64,000 nucleotides of DNA from Desulfobulbus oligotrophicus (GCF_016446285.1 NZ_CP054140.1:601501-665500), one strand, 5' to 3'; numbered from the stretch's first letter, positions 9,831 through 19,563 are shown. The notes: generated by a model from the sequence alone, not told the origin. Made by a program: numbers and translations.

Positions 9831-10534
9831 TTCTCTTTACTCCCATTGTCTTTCCAGGTGGTCTCATAAAAAATCGTAACTCTTCAGTCAACAGCTTTTC
9901 ATGCCCCGGTACACACCTGTCACGATAAAGAAGAGGTGCCAGACAGTTCCAAAGCAAACAGACCCCCCAGACGGTCACGCCTCTTTCCCTGCTGCCTGCG
10001 TTTTGCAATTAAACAACCGGGCAATACACTCCATTTTTCCGGCACATTCACCGGCTGTGTTTCCTTATATCCTGTTTTTATTAAAAAAACGACAAAACGA
10101 AAACCACCATTTTTTTTCTTCATCTTCCCTCCCTTCTGAAAGCATGGAATGAAAAGGAGTTAAAGACAGCCGGTGTCTGCTAAACTAAAAATAGAGTATT
10201 ATTGAGCTAAAACGAGGAAAATGGAGCTCTGCCGGGATCCTGATTTGTTGACAAATTGTTAACAAACTGCTGGTTAACAGCACAACCACTTGATTTAACT
10301 GTATATAAGTAAATATTTTCTAATTTTAACGCTGTCAGTGCAGGTTATGCATCGCAGGTCTTGGAAAGTCTGATCCCGGCCAGATCTTTTCATATCAACA
10401 GAACCGACTCATTTTGAAGATAAAATCGGGACAAATCGCTTTTGACCGGCAATCGGTTTTTCAGTAGATCAGAGACCATTCAAGAAATTGGAAATGTCTG
10501 GCAAGGTATCTTATCTCAAAAGGAAGAGCTTTCT
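9831..10534. other. Gene-free AT-rich region between cobO and dnaA
   Basis: About 700 bases without a convincing gene, separating the divergent cobO and dnaA. The half near dnaA (about 10160-10345) is AT-rich and contains the palindrome TTGTTAACAA and further TTAACA-type motifs. Homopolymer runs of A and T occur near 10080-10115. I see no clear consensus DnaA boxes (TTATNCACA) and no complete cobalamin riboswitch upstream of cobO. It may hold both promoters and possibly a replication origin; this is inference from position and base composition. Confidence 0.5.
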
Positions 10535-11851
10535 ATGATGTGGAATACGATCAAAAAATCCCTGCACGGTCTTTTATCGGAGAGTGAGTTGAACTTATGG
10601 ATCAGCCCGATTCAATGTCAACCTCTGGAAGGAGATATCCTTACCCTCACCGGACCGGATCGTTTTTTCTGCGCCTGGGTCGAAGATCGGTATCTGGAGC
10701 AAATCCGCCGTGTCGCCCGGGAGGTCGGTCAGTTCAGTGATGTCCGTCTCCTCGTTGCCGACCCGCAAACCCAGCATTTTGAGAACAATAAAAGAGGCCA
10801 GCTGCTGTTGCCGGGGACTGCCGCCACCCCAAAGCTGCGCTCTCTCCATCCAGCCTTCACCTTTGCCCAGTTCATGATGGGCGAATCAAATATGCTGGCC
10901 GGATCTGCCTGTAAAGCGCTGGCTGGTGGTGAGAAAACCTTTGGCAACTGTCTTTTCATGAACAGCAGCACCGGTTTGGGCAAAAGCCACCTCACCCAGG
11001 CTGTGGTCCACCAGGTGCTGCAGACCGCCCCCTCCACCCGCCTGCACTATCTGACGGCTCAGCAATTTACTGCAGACATGGTCAAAAACATCCGGGCCAA
11101 GTCCATGGAGCTGTTTTCCAAAAAATATGTCAACAACTGCGACATGCTGCTGGTGGAAGACATCCACACGTTGACCGGCAAGGCAAAGACGCAGGAAGAA
11201 CTCAACACCATTCTCGATTATCTCATCAAATCAGGCCGTCGGGTGATCCTGACCTCTGCTGTCCCGCCTAATAAACTGACAGACTTTGACGAGGATTTCC
11301 GCAGTCGTATAGCCTCAGGTCTGGTGACCGGCATCATGTCACCGGATTTTGAAACACGGGCACGGATTATTCGTCATAAGATGGGCCAACACGGCCTGTC
11401 CATCACGGACGATCAGGTTGGATTTATGGCAGAATACCTCAGAGGAGACGTGCGTCGCATTGAAAACGCCATCATCGGTATCAAGGCCCAGTGCTGCCTG
11501 CATGAGACAACACCTGACCTGGCGATGATCCGCGACGTGGTCTTTGGATTAACCGACGGTGCGGCGGAGGTAACAGCTGAAAGTATCCGTGATCTCATCG
11601 GCCGCCAGTTCCGGGTCAGTATCGATGAGCTGTGTTCGCGTTCCCGAAAACGAACCGTCACCTTCCCCCGGCAGATGGCCATGTATCTGACACGCAAATT
11701 CACCAACCAGTCTCTTGCTGATATCGGCAGTCTGTACAATCGTGACCATTCAACGGTTCTGCATGCCGTTAAAATCATCACCAGAGAGATGAGTCAGCAG
11801 TCAGCGGTTCGGCAACAGATCGAGATACTGACCGCCCAACTGAAACGATAA
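10535..11851 (+). CDS. dnaA: Chromosomal replication initiator DnaA
   Basis: 438 residues starting at ATG 10535 (a second ATG follows at once), with AAAGGAAG upstream. Domain I begins 'MWNTIKKSLHGLLSESELNLWISPI'-like, the linker is short, the AAA+ domain has Walker A 'SSTGLGKSHLTQAV' and Walker B 'CDMLLVEDIHTL', and domain IV has the DNA-binding signature 'SLADIGSLYNRDHSTVLHAV'. It opens the replication origin. Upstream in-frame codons to 10442 look non-coding. Desulfobacterota genomes often carry more than one dnaA-like gene, so this may not be the only copy. Confidence 0.92.
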   Translation: MMWNTIKKSLHGLLSESELNLWISPIQCQPLEGDILTLTGPDRFFCAWVEDRYLEQIRRVAREVGQFSDVRLLVADPQTQHFENNKRGQLLLPGTAATPKLRSLHPAFTFAQFMMGESNMLAGSACKALAGGEKTFGNCLFMNSSTGLGKSHLTQAVVHQVLQTAPSTRLHYLTAQQFTADMVKNIRAKSMELFSKKYVNNCDMLLVEDIHTLTGKAKTQEELNTILDYLIKSGRRVILTSAVPPNKLTDFDEDFRSRIASGLVTGIMSPDFETRARIIRHKMGQHGLSITDDQVGFMAEYLRGDVRRIENAIIGIKAQCCLHETTPDLAMIRDVVFGLTDGAAEVTAESIRDLIGRQFRVSIDELCSRSRKRTVTFPRQMAMYLTRKFTNQSLADIGSLYNRDHSTVLHAVKIITREMSQQSAVRQQIEILTAQLKR

Positions 11852-11859
11852 ACCGCTGT

Positions 11860-11876
11860 TGCCGGCATGACCGGCA
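11860..11876. terminator. Hairpin between convergent genes
   Basis: Six-base arms TGCCGG and CCGGCA flank a five-base loop in the 38-base gap between dnaA and the convergent oxidase gene. There is no T-run on either side, so an intrinsic terminator is only a possibility. Confidence 0.3.
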
Positions 11877-11889
11877 GCACGTGGCCGCA

Positions 11890-13284
11890 TCAGAAGTAGA
11901 TCTTTTTCACCTCAACAGACTGCTCTTCCCCGCTCTGTTCCACAAGTGCCGCTACGGCCTGGCGGGCCTCCCTGACCATGTCGTTGATCCCGACACCCCG
12001 CCACCCGAACCCGCAGCAGCGCATATCCGCATGCGTTGTGTGCACGGTCTGCCGCCAATGCAAAAGGCCCATGTAGCCATGCTCCAATTGCGGGATACCC
12101 GACGACGGCCGCAGCACCGCGCTGTACACCGGGAGTGACAACTCCATGAGTTGCCTGAGGTCGTGATACACCGCATCAACAAGGTCGGCATCACTTAAAC
12201 GCAGCCGTTCCGGGTGGCGACGACCGCCCACCAGAGCTTCCACCAGTTGACAACCAGCAGGGGCCCGACCGGGAAACATGTGTGAGGAAAACAGCGCACC
12301 CAGAGTGAAACGCTGCTCCTGTTCCGGAGCCAGGTACCCAAAACCATGAGGGATCTGCGCCCTGGAATCAAAGCCGAGCAGTACGGAGAAAATCCTTGCT
12401 TCCGGAATGGCGGAGACAGGAGGCGGCATAACAGGCAACGCCGCGCCCAGTATCTGCAACGATGTATTGATCGGGAGTGCGAGCAGGAGTTTACGACAGC
12501 GCACCTCGCCCCGGTTGCTGTGAACCAACCAGCCGTCAGGTTGCCTGGTCAGCCCCTGGACAGTTGTGCCGTACTCGATTATGTCTGCCAGATTTGCAGC
12601 CAGACGTCGGGGTAGGGCAGCCATACCGTTGTTGAAGCTGATCATGGACGGCAGGCCCCTTTTTGTTCGCTTTTCCTTTCCCGCTGCCCGCATCTTTGCC
12701 AGCATGCCCCGGATAACCGAGCCATGCCGCTGCTCCATCTCCCGGACACCGGGCATGACCGCATCGATCCGCAACCGTTCAATATCACCGGCATAGGTCC
12801 CGGTAAAAACGGCATCAGCAAAAGGTACCAGTGCTGCCCCGAACCGGTGAGCCACCCAGTCTGCCACTGAAGGTTCCCCCTTAAGCGGCCTCTTCCACAC
12901 ATCTGCCAGCACCCGCAGCTTGGCGCTCCAGGGGATCAGCGGCTGGCGGACGATCGTCCATGGTTTTTGCGGGATGCACTGCAGCCGGCCGTTCAGGCAC
13001 AGGTAGCGGACAAACTTTGCCAGAGACGCGGTAACAACCTCTTTTTCCAGTCCGCCCAAACGGATCAGTTCCCGGCTCTCCGCACAGTTATCAAGAAAAC
13101 CGTGCGGCCCCCATTCGGCAAGATACCCACTGTCACTATAGGAGGCGATGGCACCACCCGGCCCATCTGCCTGTTCCATAACAAGTACATTCAGATCCGG
13201 GCACAACGCCCGGGCAAAGGTCGCCGCACTCAGACCGGAGACACCGGCGCCGACAATACAGAGGTCATACGGAATTGATTTCAT
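11890..13284 (-). CDS. hemY: Protoporphyrinogen oxidase, HemY type
   Basis: 464 residues of FAD-dependent amine-oxidase-like protein. The N-terminal dinucleotide-binding motif 'DLCIVGAGVSGLSAATFAR' is followed by 'MEQADGPGGAIASY', and the C-terminus has the second FAD contact 'CCGFGWRGVGINDMV'. 'TGTYAGDIERLRIDAVMPGV' is typical of HemY/PPOX. It oxidises protoporphyrinogen (or coproporphyrinogen in some lineages) during haem synthesis. Convergent with dnaA; the start has only a weak ribosome binding site. Which porphyrinogen is used cannot be told from the sequence. Confidence 0.85.
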   Translation of the reverse strand: MKSIPYDLCIVGAGVSGLSAATFARALCPDLNVLVMEQADGPGGAIASYSDSGYLAEWGPHGFLDNCAESRELIRLGGLEKEVVTASLAKFVRYLCLNGRLQCIPQKPWTIVRQPLIPWSAKLRVLADVWKRPLKGEPSVADWVAHRFGAALVPFADAVFTGTYAGDIERLRIDAVMPGVREMEQRHGSVIRGMLAKMRAAGKEKRTKRGLPSMISFNNGMAALPRRLAANLADIIEYGTTVQGLTRQPDGWLVHSNRGEVRCRKLLLALPINTSLQILGAALPVMPPPVSAIPEARIFSVLLGFDSRAQIPHGFGYLAPEQEQRFTLGALFSSHMFPGRAPAGCQLVEALVGGRRHPERLRLSDADLVDAVYHDLRQLMELSLPVYSAVLRPSSGIPQLEHGYMGLLHWRQTVHTTHADMRCCGFGWRGVGINDMVREARQAVAALVEQSGEEQSVEVKKIYF

Positions 13285-13343
13285 ACACCACAGAAGTTAA
13301 CAGACGCATTGGCATGGGCATGGGCATGGGCACAGGCCCTGTC

Positions 13344-13371
13344 TTGACAGAGAATCATTCGTGCTTACCAT
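13344..13371 (+). promoter_or_regulatory. Possible promoter upstream of htpG
   Basis: A perfect -35 TTGACA (13344-13349) is followed after 16 bases by TACCAT (13366-13371), four of six matches to a -10. It lies about 110 bases before the htpG start. No clear sigma32 heat-shock element was seen. Weak evidence. Confidence 0.35.
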
Positions 13372-13481
13372 GTTGCCCGGATAAAAGAAAGCCCCTTTAT
13401 CTGCCTGGTATTATCACAAAAACGTGTGCCGGCCGGCCGTAAACACACTTATTTTTTCATGTACTTTGAGGAACATCACCC

Positions 13482-15377
13482 ATGACAGCAACACAGGTTG
13501 AAACCAAGCAGTTTCAGGCAGAGACCAGAAAGGTTCTCGATATCGTCATCAACTCGCTGTATACCGAGCGTGACATCTTTGTCCGCGAGCTGGTCTCCAA
13601 CGCCGCCGATGCCCTGGAAAAATTCCGTCATCAGAGCTTGATAGAAAAGATCGAATTCGACAGTCACGTCCCCCTTGAGATCACCATCAACGGTGACGAT
13701 AAAAACCACACCCTCACCATCAGCGACACCGGTATCGGCATGACCCGGGAGGAGCTTGAAACCAACCTGGGGACCATTGCCCACTCCGGCTCCCAGCACT
13801 TCTTTGAACAGCTTGCTGAGGCTGCAAAAAAAGACGTCAACCTGATCGGTCAGTTCGGTGTCGGCTTTTATTCGGTGTTCATGGCTGCCAAGAACGTACG
13901 CGTTCAGACCCGCTCCTGGGACGGCTCCGAAGGATGGGAGTGGAGCTCCGACGGCGGCGGTTCCTACACCATCGGCCCCTGCCCCGGCCTGCATCGCGGC
14001 ACCCGTATCATCATCGAACTGAAAGACGATGCCCACACCTATGCCTCCAAGTTCACGATTGAACGGATCATTCAGCAGTACTCCACCTTTGTCCCCTTTC
14101 CGGTCATTGTCGAGGGGAAAAAAGTCAACACCGTGCAGGCGATCTGGTCTCGATCCAAATCTGAAATCACTGAGGAGGAGTACAACGAATTTTACAAGTT
14201 CATCGGCAATGCGGTTGATGAACCGTTGTACCGTTTTCACTTCTCAGCCGATGCACCGCTTTCGATCAACGCCCTTCTCTATGTGCCCAAAGAGAACTTT
14301 GAGGTGCTGGGCATGGGCCGGATGCAGCCGGGTGTCAACCTCTACTGCCAGAAGGTGCTGATCGACCAGCACAGTGAAAATATCCTTCCGGAATGGCTCC
14401 GTTTTCTGAAAGGTGCGGTGGACTCTGAAGACCTGCCGCTGAACATCTCGCGGCAATCGCTGCAGGACAACGCTCTCGTCATCAAACTGCGCAAAGTCCT
14501 GACCAAACGGGTGATCAAGTTCTTTGCCGAAGAGGCTGAACGGGACGCCGACAAGTACCGTGACTTCTGGAAGATCTTCGGTATCTTCATTAAAGAGGGG
14601 ATGACCAGCGATTTTGAACATCGCGCTGATCTGGCAAAACTGCTCCGTTTTGAATCTTCAGCCAGTGAACCCGGGGTCATGATCTCGCTTGATGAGTATG
14701 TTGACCGGATGAAGGAGGGCCAGGACAAGATCTACTTTATCAACGGTCCCAGCCGGGCTGCTGTTGAGTATGGGCCCTATGTTGAGATGTTTAAAAAACG
14801 CGGCATTGAGATCTTCTACACCCTGGACCCGATTGACGACTTTGTCCTCAATCATCTGGGCGAATACAACGGTAAAAAACTGGTTTCCGCAGATCGGGCC
14901 GACCTCACCCTGCCCGAGAGCACAGAACCTTCCGCCGACACGGCAACCGATGAGCAGCAGGTTGAGCCGCTGTCTGATGCAGTGGCAACCTCGCTCTGCC
15001 GCTGGATGAAAGAAGTGCTCGGCGAGCGCATTCAGGAGGTGAAGGCCTCGGATCGTCTGGTGGACAGCCCGGCCATGATCGTGAATGTCGATGGCTTTAT
15101 GACCTCCTCCATGGAGCGGATTCTCAAAGCGTCCGGACAGACCGAGGCCTTTGGTATCGGATCGAAAAAAGATATGGAGGTCAACACCAGCAGCAATCTG
15201 ATCAAACGACTGGCTGCACTGCGTGAAAGCGATGCTGACTTTGCCCGGGATCTGGTCGAACAGCTGTATGACAACGCTATGATCCAGGCTGGTCTGCTGG
15301 TTGACCCCATGGTGATGGTGCGCCGCAACTACCGTATCCTGGAACGTGCCGCCGACGCCTCTTCACCAACGAACTAA
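13482..15377 (+). CDS. htpG: Molecular chaperone HtpG (Hsp90)
   Basis: 631 residues. The N-terminal GHKL ATPase domain shows 'ELVSNAADALEK', 'ISDTGIGMTREE' and 'GQFGVGFYSVFMAA'; the middle domain shows 'LYVPKENFEVLGM' and 'LPLNISRQSLQ'; a C-terminal dimerisation domain follows after an acidic Ser/Thr-rich linker (about residues 480-500). ATP-dependent folding and remodelling of client proteins in the cytoplasm. It ends upstream of a strong terminator. Confidence 0.97.
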   Translation: MTATQVETKQFQAETRKVLDIVINSLYTERDIFVRELVSNAADALEKFRHQSLIEKIEFDSHVPLEITINGDDKNHTLTISDTGIGMTREELETNLGTIAHSGSQHFFEQLAEAAKKDVNLIGQFGVGFYSVFMAAKNVRVQTRSWDGSEGWEWSSDGGGSYTIGPCPGLHRGTRIIIELKDDAHTYASKFTIERIIQQYSTFVPFPVIVEGKKVNTVQAIWSRSKSEITEEEYNEFYKFIGNAVDEPLYRFHFSADAPLSINALLYVPKENFEVLGMGRMQPGVNLYCQKVLIDQHSENILPEWLRFLKGAVDSEDLPLNISRQSLQDNALVIKLRKVLTKRVIKFFAEEAERDADKYRDFWKIFGIFIKEGMTSDFEHRADLAKLLRFESSASEPGVMISLDEYVDRMKEGQDKIYFINGPSRAAVEYGPYVEMFKKRGIEIFYTLDPIDDFVLNHLGEYNGKKLVSADRADLTLPESTEPSADTATDEQQVEPLSDAVATSLCRWMKEVLGERIQEVKASDRLVDSPAMIVNVDGFMTSSMERILKASGQTEAFGIGSKKDMEVNTSSNLIKRLAALRESDADFARDLVEQLYDNAMIQAGLLVDPMVMVRRNYRILERAADASSPTN

Positions 15378-15485
15378 CCCTCTCTGCCCTGGACGCATCG
15401 TGTGTGCACCGCAGTATCAGGAACACGAACATCCAGGGCACCGGTTTTTCTTTGCATCTCTGCGATAAACCGGTATCATATCTTG

Positions 15486-15525
15486 AAAAAAGGTTGTGTT
15501 CACGATATATGAACACAACCTTTTT
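15486..15525. terminator. Bidirectional intrinsic terminator after htpG
   Basis: Twelve-base-pair perfect stem (15490-15501 with 15511-15522), nine-base loop, A-run before and T-run after. It can stop transcription on either strand and separates htpG from the lipoprotein gene. Confidence 0.85.
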
Positions 15526-15558
15526 CGTTCTATGAATTGCTTCTGGAGAAACTGTGTG

Positions 15559-15939
15559 ATGCGTTCATCCCTTTTCATGCTTTTCATGGCGCTTCTGCTT
15601 CTTGCCGGCTGCCATACAAAACAGATTCGCCACCTTGCCTCTGATGCCGCTCTGATCAAACCGGGACAGACCACGGTGAAAGAGGTGCAGCAGTATCTGG
15701 GAGAACCCAATGCCCGACGCGAGGTAGCTCCCGGGGTCAGCGAATTTCTCTACTATGAGGACCGGCCCGGGATGTTCGGTACCATGCCGCTGATCGGCTC
15801 GTTCAGCAGTTCCAAAGGGTATGAGATGATCGTTCTGACCATCACCAACGACGTTGTCACCAGCTGTGATTTCCGCAACCACAACGAGACAGATCGCAAG
15901 TGGCTGGAAGACTACACCTGGGATCAGGAACTCCAGTGA
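15559..15939 (+). CDS. Small outer-membrane lipoprotein, BamE/SmpA-like
   Basis: 126 residues from ATG 15559, with a GGAG eight bases upstream; earlier in-frame starts lie in the terminator. A lipoprotein signal peptide ends in the lipobox 'LLAGC' (Cys about residue 18). The body 'LIKPGQTTVKEVQQYLGEPNA' resembles the SmpA/OmlA (BamE) fold of small two-layer lipoproteins. Its partner is unknown, and membership in the outer-membrane assembly machine is not shown. Its stop overlaps pcm by four bases, so the two are co-translated. Confidence 0.72.
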   Translation: MRSSLFMLFMALLLLAGCHTKQIRHLASDAALIKPGQTTVKEVQQYLGEPNARREVAPGVSEFLYYEDRPGMFGTMPLIGSFSSSKGYEMIVLTITNDVVTSCDFRNHNETDRKWLEDYTWDQELQ

Positions 15940-16589
15940 ACCCACTCACCATCTTTGACATCAACAGAGAGCGGATGATCGAGGAGCAACTGATTCGCCG
16001 GGGCATAACCGATCAGCGTGTCCTTGACGCCATGCGCACAGTCCCCCGACATCTTTTTGTTGAGGATGCCATTCAGTCACAGGCGTACAGCGACTTTCCC
16101 CTACCCATCGGCAGCGGACAGACCATCTCCCAGCCGTATATCGTTGCCCTGATGACCATGGCCCTGCAGCTTACCGGGTCTGAGAAGATTCTCGAAATCG
16201 GTACCGGCTCCGGTTACCATGCCGCCATCCTCTCCCGGCTCTGTCAGAAGGTCTATACCGTGGAGCGCCTGGACGCCCTGGTCAGTCGTGCCCGCAAGAT
16301 CTTTGACCGGCTTCGCTATCACAACATCGTCTCGCGTATTGACGACGGCACCGAGGGCTGGCCTTCGGAAGCCCCCTTTGACCGGATCATCGTGACAGCC
16401 GGCGGGCCCCGCATACCCACACCCCTCATCGATCAGCTGGCAGATCCCGGGCGGCTGATCATGCCGGTCGGCGGCCAGGAGGTGCAGGAGTTACAGGTGG
16501 CGGATAAACGTGACGGTGATATCAAGATAACAACCATTGAGCATGTTCGCTTTGTGGATCTCATAGGGGCCCACGCCTGGCCCAACTGA
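15936..16589 (+). CDS. pcm: Protein-L-isoaspartate O-methyltransferase
   Basis: 217 residues if translation begins at GTG 15936, which overlaps the lipoprotein stop; an ATG at 15975 would give 204. The SAM-binding motif 'ILEIGTGSGYHAAILSRL' and the family stretches 'VPRHLFVEDA', 'IGSGQTISQPYIVALM' and 'FDRIIVTAGGPRIPTPLIDQL' are clear. It repairs isoaspartyl residues in aged proteins. In this window it is co-transcribed with a lipoprotein gene and not with surE. Confidence 0.94.
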   Translation: MNPLTIFDINRERMIEEQLIRRGITDQRVLDAMRTVPRHLFVEDAIQSQAYSDFPLPIGSGQTISQPYIVALMTMALQLTGSEKILEIGTGSGYHAAILSRLCQKVYTVERLDALVSRARKIFDRLRYHNIVSRIDDGTEGWPSEAPFDRIIVTAGGPRIPTPLIDQLADPGRLIMPVGGQEVQELQVADKRDGDIKITTIEHVRFVDLIGAHAWPN

Positions 16590-16740
16590 TAACGCCCTCC
16601 CCATAATACGGCAGTCGGAACCGGCCTGAACAGCCTTCCCTCTCCGGCTGTCGGGAAAAACCTTGCATTCGTTGCGGCGACGGGAGAAAATACCAGAGTA
16701 ATCCGTTCACCTCCTCTCCACCTGTCACCCGATAAAGATC

Positions 16741-18573
16741 ATGTCATTTCTCAACAGCGAAGCCCTGCTCGACCTGCTTATCAAACAGCAGCTGCTCTCC
16801 CACGAACAGCGCCGATTCGTTCTCCTGCAACAGGGAAAACAGCGTCAGAAACTATTAAAACAGTTCGGCGGCCGTCGCCAGGAGGATCGCAACAGGCAAC
16901 TGAAAGGTTTTCCAGACCTTGTTGATATTATTGTCGCCCTCGGGTTGGAGAACCCTGATGTGCAACAGGGACCGCTCACTGAAGAGACCATTATGCGGGC
17001 CGTTTCCAGGGGCCTGAAGATCCCGTTTAAAAAGCTCGATCCGCTTGAACTGGACATGGACACGGTGACGAAAACCATTCCCAGATCGTTTGCGGTCAGT
17101 CACCTGATCCTGCCGCTGACACTACAAAACGGCGTCCTTGAAGTGGTCAGCTATCACCCGGATATCCAGTCAGTGTTCGAGGATATTGAACGGGCCAACC
17201 AGGTGAAAATCCGACCGTATCTGTCGACACGCAGTGACATCAAAAAAATTCTGGCCGAATTTTTCGGTTTTCAGCGTTCCATCACTGCTGCAGAATCCCA
17301 ATTCGGGACGACCAGCGTTTCCACAGCCGTGGATATCGGCAACCTTGAACAGTATGTGCGCCTGGCCTCCACCAAGGAGCTGAGTTCCACGGACCAGCAC
17401 ATCAAAGCCGCGGTCAACCATCTGTTCAGCTACGCCCTGGAGCAACGCGCCAGTGACATCCACATTGAGCCCAAACGGGACACCTGCCTGGTCCGTTTTC
17501 GCATTGACGGTATCCTCCACACCATTTACAAGCTGCCCAAGGCTGTCCATTCGGCCATCACCTCCCGAATCAAGGGACTGGCCCGACTGGATATCGCGGA
17601 AAAACGCCGCCCCCAGGACGGCCGCATCAAGATCGGTCGTCAGGAGGAAAGCCAGGAGGCTGAGATCCGGGTCTCCACAGTACCGGTGGCCTTTGGCGAG
17701 AAGACGGTCATGCGCATTCTCAACCCTGAGGTTATTTTTCAGCAGCTGGACAACCTTGGCTTTTCCCGGCGCGACCGGCTGGTCTACAACAGCTTCATGA
17801 ACGCCGCCCACGGCATTGTCCTGGTGACCGGCCCCACCGGCAGCGGTAAATCGACAACCCTGTACTCCACCCTCAAACAGATCGCCACTCCGGAGATCAA
17901 TATCGTCACCATCGAAGATCCGGTGGAAATGGTGTACGAGGAGTTCAATCAGATCGCGGTACAGCAGCAGATTGATGTCACCTTTTCCTCAATCCTGCGC
18001 AACATCCTCCGGCAGGATCCGGACATCATCATGATCGGTGAAATCCGGGATCTGGAAACCGCTACACACGCTGTCCAGGCCGCTCTGACCGGTCATCTGG
18101 TCTTCTCCACCCTGCACACCAACGATGCGGTTTCCACCATCATCCGCCTGGAAGATCTGGGGCTCGAACCCTTCCTCATTGCCTCCACCATGCTGGGGGC
18201 CCTGGCACAGCGGCTGGTGCGTCGCAACTGCCCCTACTGTCTGGAACCGTACACAATGGACAGCGCCGAACTGCGTAAACTGGGCTTTCCGCTCGCTGCC
18301 GGCCACAATTCCATTGAGCTGAAACGAGGCAAAGGCTGTCTCCAATGCCGGAACACCGGCTACCTGGGCCGCATGGGTATCTTTGAGGTCTTTCCCATGT
18401 CTGAACAGCTCAAAAAACTGATCGCGGCCAAGGCCAACGGTTCCGAACTGCGGCAGATAGCTGTTCGTGAAGGGATGACCACTTTACGCGAGGATGCCTG
18501 GCGCAAGGTGCAGGCCGGGCTGACCACCGTGGAAGAGGCGCTGCGTGTGACCGGAGAAACCGAGACCATTTGA
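16741..18573 (+). CDS. Type II secretion / type IV pilus assembly ATPase (GspE/PilB)
   Basis: 610 residues. The N-terminal MshEN-like region is followed by the ATPase core: 'ASDIHIEPKRDTCLVRFRIDG', Walker A 'VTGPTGSGKSTTLYSTL', Asp box 'VTIEDPVEM', Walker B 'DIIMIGEIRDLETA' and the His box 'TGHLVFSTLHTND'. A tetracysteine zinc site ('CPYC' and 'CLQC') near residues 495-535 is typical of GspE/PilB extension ATPases. No other secretion or pilus gene is adjacent, so GspE and PilB cannot be told apart. Confidence 0.9.
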   Translation: MSFLNSEALLDLLIKQQLLSHEQRRFVLLQQGKQRQKLLKQFGGRRQEDRNRQLKGFPDLVDIIVALGLENPDVQQGPLTEETIMRAVSRGLKIPFKKLDPLELDMDTVTKTIPRSFAVSHLILPLTLQNGVLEVVSYHPDIQSVFEDIERANQVKIRPYLSTRSDIKKILAEFFGFQRSITAAESQFGTTSVSTAVDIGNLEQYVRLASTKELSSTDQHIKAAVNHLFSYALEQRASDIHIEPKRDTCLVRFRIDGILHTIYKLPKAVHSAITSRIKGLARLDIAEKRRPQDGRIKIGRQEESQEAEIRVSTVPVAFGEKTVMRILNPEVIFQQLDNLGFSRRDRLVYNSFMNAAHGIVLVTGPTGSGKSTTLYSTLKQIATPEINIVTIEDPVEMVYEEFNQIAVQQQIDVTFSSILRNILRQDPDIIMIGEIRDLETATHAVQAALTGHLVFSTLHTNDAVSTIIRLEDLGLEPFLIASTMLGALAQRLVRRNCPYCLEPYTMDSAELRKLGFPLAAGHNSIELKRGKGCLQCRNTGYLGRMGIFEVFPMSEQLKKLIAAKANGSELRQIAVREGMTTLREDAWRKVQAGLTTVEEALRVTGETETI

Positions 18574-18644
18574 TTTTTCACTGGCACTTCCCTGGATTCG
18601 ACCTATAGTATTGTTGATCAGTAACCAGAAACAGTGCAGAGAGT

Positions 18645-19100
18645 ATGGGACAGAAGATTGTCAGTAAAAATAAAAAAGCCTTTCACGACTACGCCATTGA
18701 GCAGACCTTTGAGGCCGGCATTGTACTCAGCGGTCCGGAGGTGAAGTCGCTCCGAGCCGGCAGGGTTAACCTTCGTGACGGGTATGCCCAGCTCAAGGGC
18801 GGTGAGGTCTTTTTGTACAACGTGCATATCTCGCCCTACTCCTATGCCACCCATGTTGAGCAGGACCCGCTGCGGACCCGGAAGCTGCTGCTGCATCGTC
18901 ACGAGATCCGTAAGTTGATCGGTAAACTGCACGAAAAAGGCATTGCGCTGATTCCATTGAAGATTTATTTTATCGGCAACGGTAAGGCCAAGGTGGAAAT
19001 GGCGCTAGCCAAAGGAAAAAAACTCTACGATAAACGGGCTGCCCTGAAAGAGAAGGAATCAAACCTTGAGATGAAGCGGTCCATGCGCCACAGTGACTGA
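18645..19100 (+). CDS. smpB: tmRNA-binding protein SmpB
   Basis: 151 residues with the SmpB beta-barrel motifs '[20 protein letters not shown]', '[19 protein letters not shown]' and 'HISPYSYA', and a basic C-terminal tail ('[11 protein letters not shown]...RSM') that enters the ribosomal decoding centre. It works with tmRNA in rescuing stalled ribosomes, and the ssrA gene lies only 44 bases downstream. Confidence 0.97.
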   Translation: MGQKIVSKNKKAFHDYAIEQTFEAGIVLSGPEVKSLRAGRVNLRDGYAQLKGGEVFLYNVHISPYSYATHVEQDPLRTRKLLLHRHEIRKLIGKLHEKGIALIPLKIYFIGNGKAKVEMALAKGKKLYDKRAALKEKESNLEMKRSMRHSD

Positions 19101-19144
19101 TCACCTTGATTGGGCAGCAGACTTATAGAACCAACACCTACTAT

Positions 19145-19501
19145 GGGGGCGAAACGGATTCGACGGGGATGTTGAAGCTTAATGTTGCATGCCGAGTTTT
19201 CTGTCAACTCGTTAAACTGACGGAAGTAAATATAATCGCAGACGATTATAACTACGCACTGGCAGCTTAATCTGCTGTGCCGTTCCACCGGTTTTCGCCT
19301 GTAGAACCGGATTCAGAGCGTCGACTCCACAGGCTGGTTGTCCGTGAGTGCCTGGGCACGGCCAACGAGATCTTCAGGCTGGCATCCGAATATCTCTGTT
19401 TCGGGAGAGAAGCGGATGCGAGATCTAATCCCGGAACTATGCATGTAGAGACTTAAGGGGAGAATTTCCGGACCCGGGTTCAACTCCCGGCGCCTCCACC
19501 A
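19145..19501 (+). ncRNA. ssrA: Transfer-messenger RNA (tmRNA)
   Basis: The 5' end GGGGGCG pairs with CGCCTCC near the 3' end, which is followed by a genome-encoded A-CCA (CCA at 19499-19501). The T-arm is GGGTTCAACTCCC. The tag reading frame (19238-19270) encodes ADDYNYALAA and a stop, resuming at GCA. Length about 357 bases. It rescues stalled ribosomes with SmpB. The 3' end is probably the attachment site of the element that follows, since the tmRNA stays intact and phage-type genes begin just beyond it. Confidence 0.95.
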
Positions 19502-19513
19502 TTTAGAAAAGAC

Positions 19514-19563
19514 AAACCCGTCTCTCTGGGGTCATTCTCCGGGGTGACGGGTTTTCTTTTTCC
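19514..19563 (+). terminator. Intrinsic terminator downstream of ssrA
   Basis: Stem AAACCCGTC (19514-19522) pairs with GACGGGTTT (19546-19554), followed by TCTTTTT. It lies about 12 bases beyond the tmRNA 3' end. If the element inserted exactly at the 3' end, this terminator belongs to the element and replaces the original one. Confidence 0.8.

Noticed and set aside
9799-10008. Minus-strand open frame upstream of and overlapping cobO
   Set aside because: Overlaps the cobO start, lacks a ribosome binding site and has no recognisable protein features.
9831-10100. Cobalamin riboswitch upstream of cobO
   Set aside because: The minus strand has a fragment resembling part of the consensus (CCGGTGAATGTGCCGG), but the B12 box and the ordered conserved blocks are missing or badly spaced.
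13311-13336. Tandem GGCATG hexamers upstream of the HemY-type gene
   Set aside because: Three to four copies only, no partner feature; likely a simple-sequence expansion in a short intergenic gap.
15496-15558. Upstream in-frame ATG codons of the lipoprotein gene
   Set aside because: They fall within or next to the htpG terminator hairpin and would place a hydrophilic stretch before the signal peptide.
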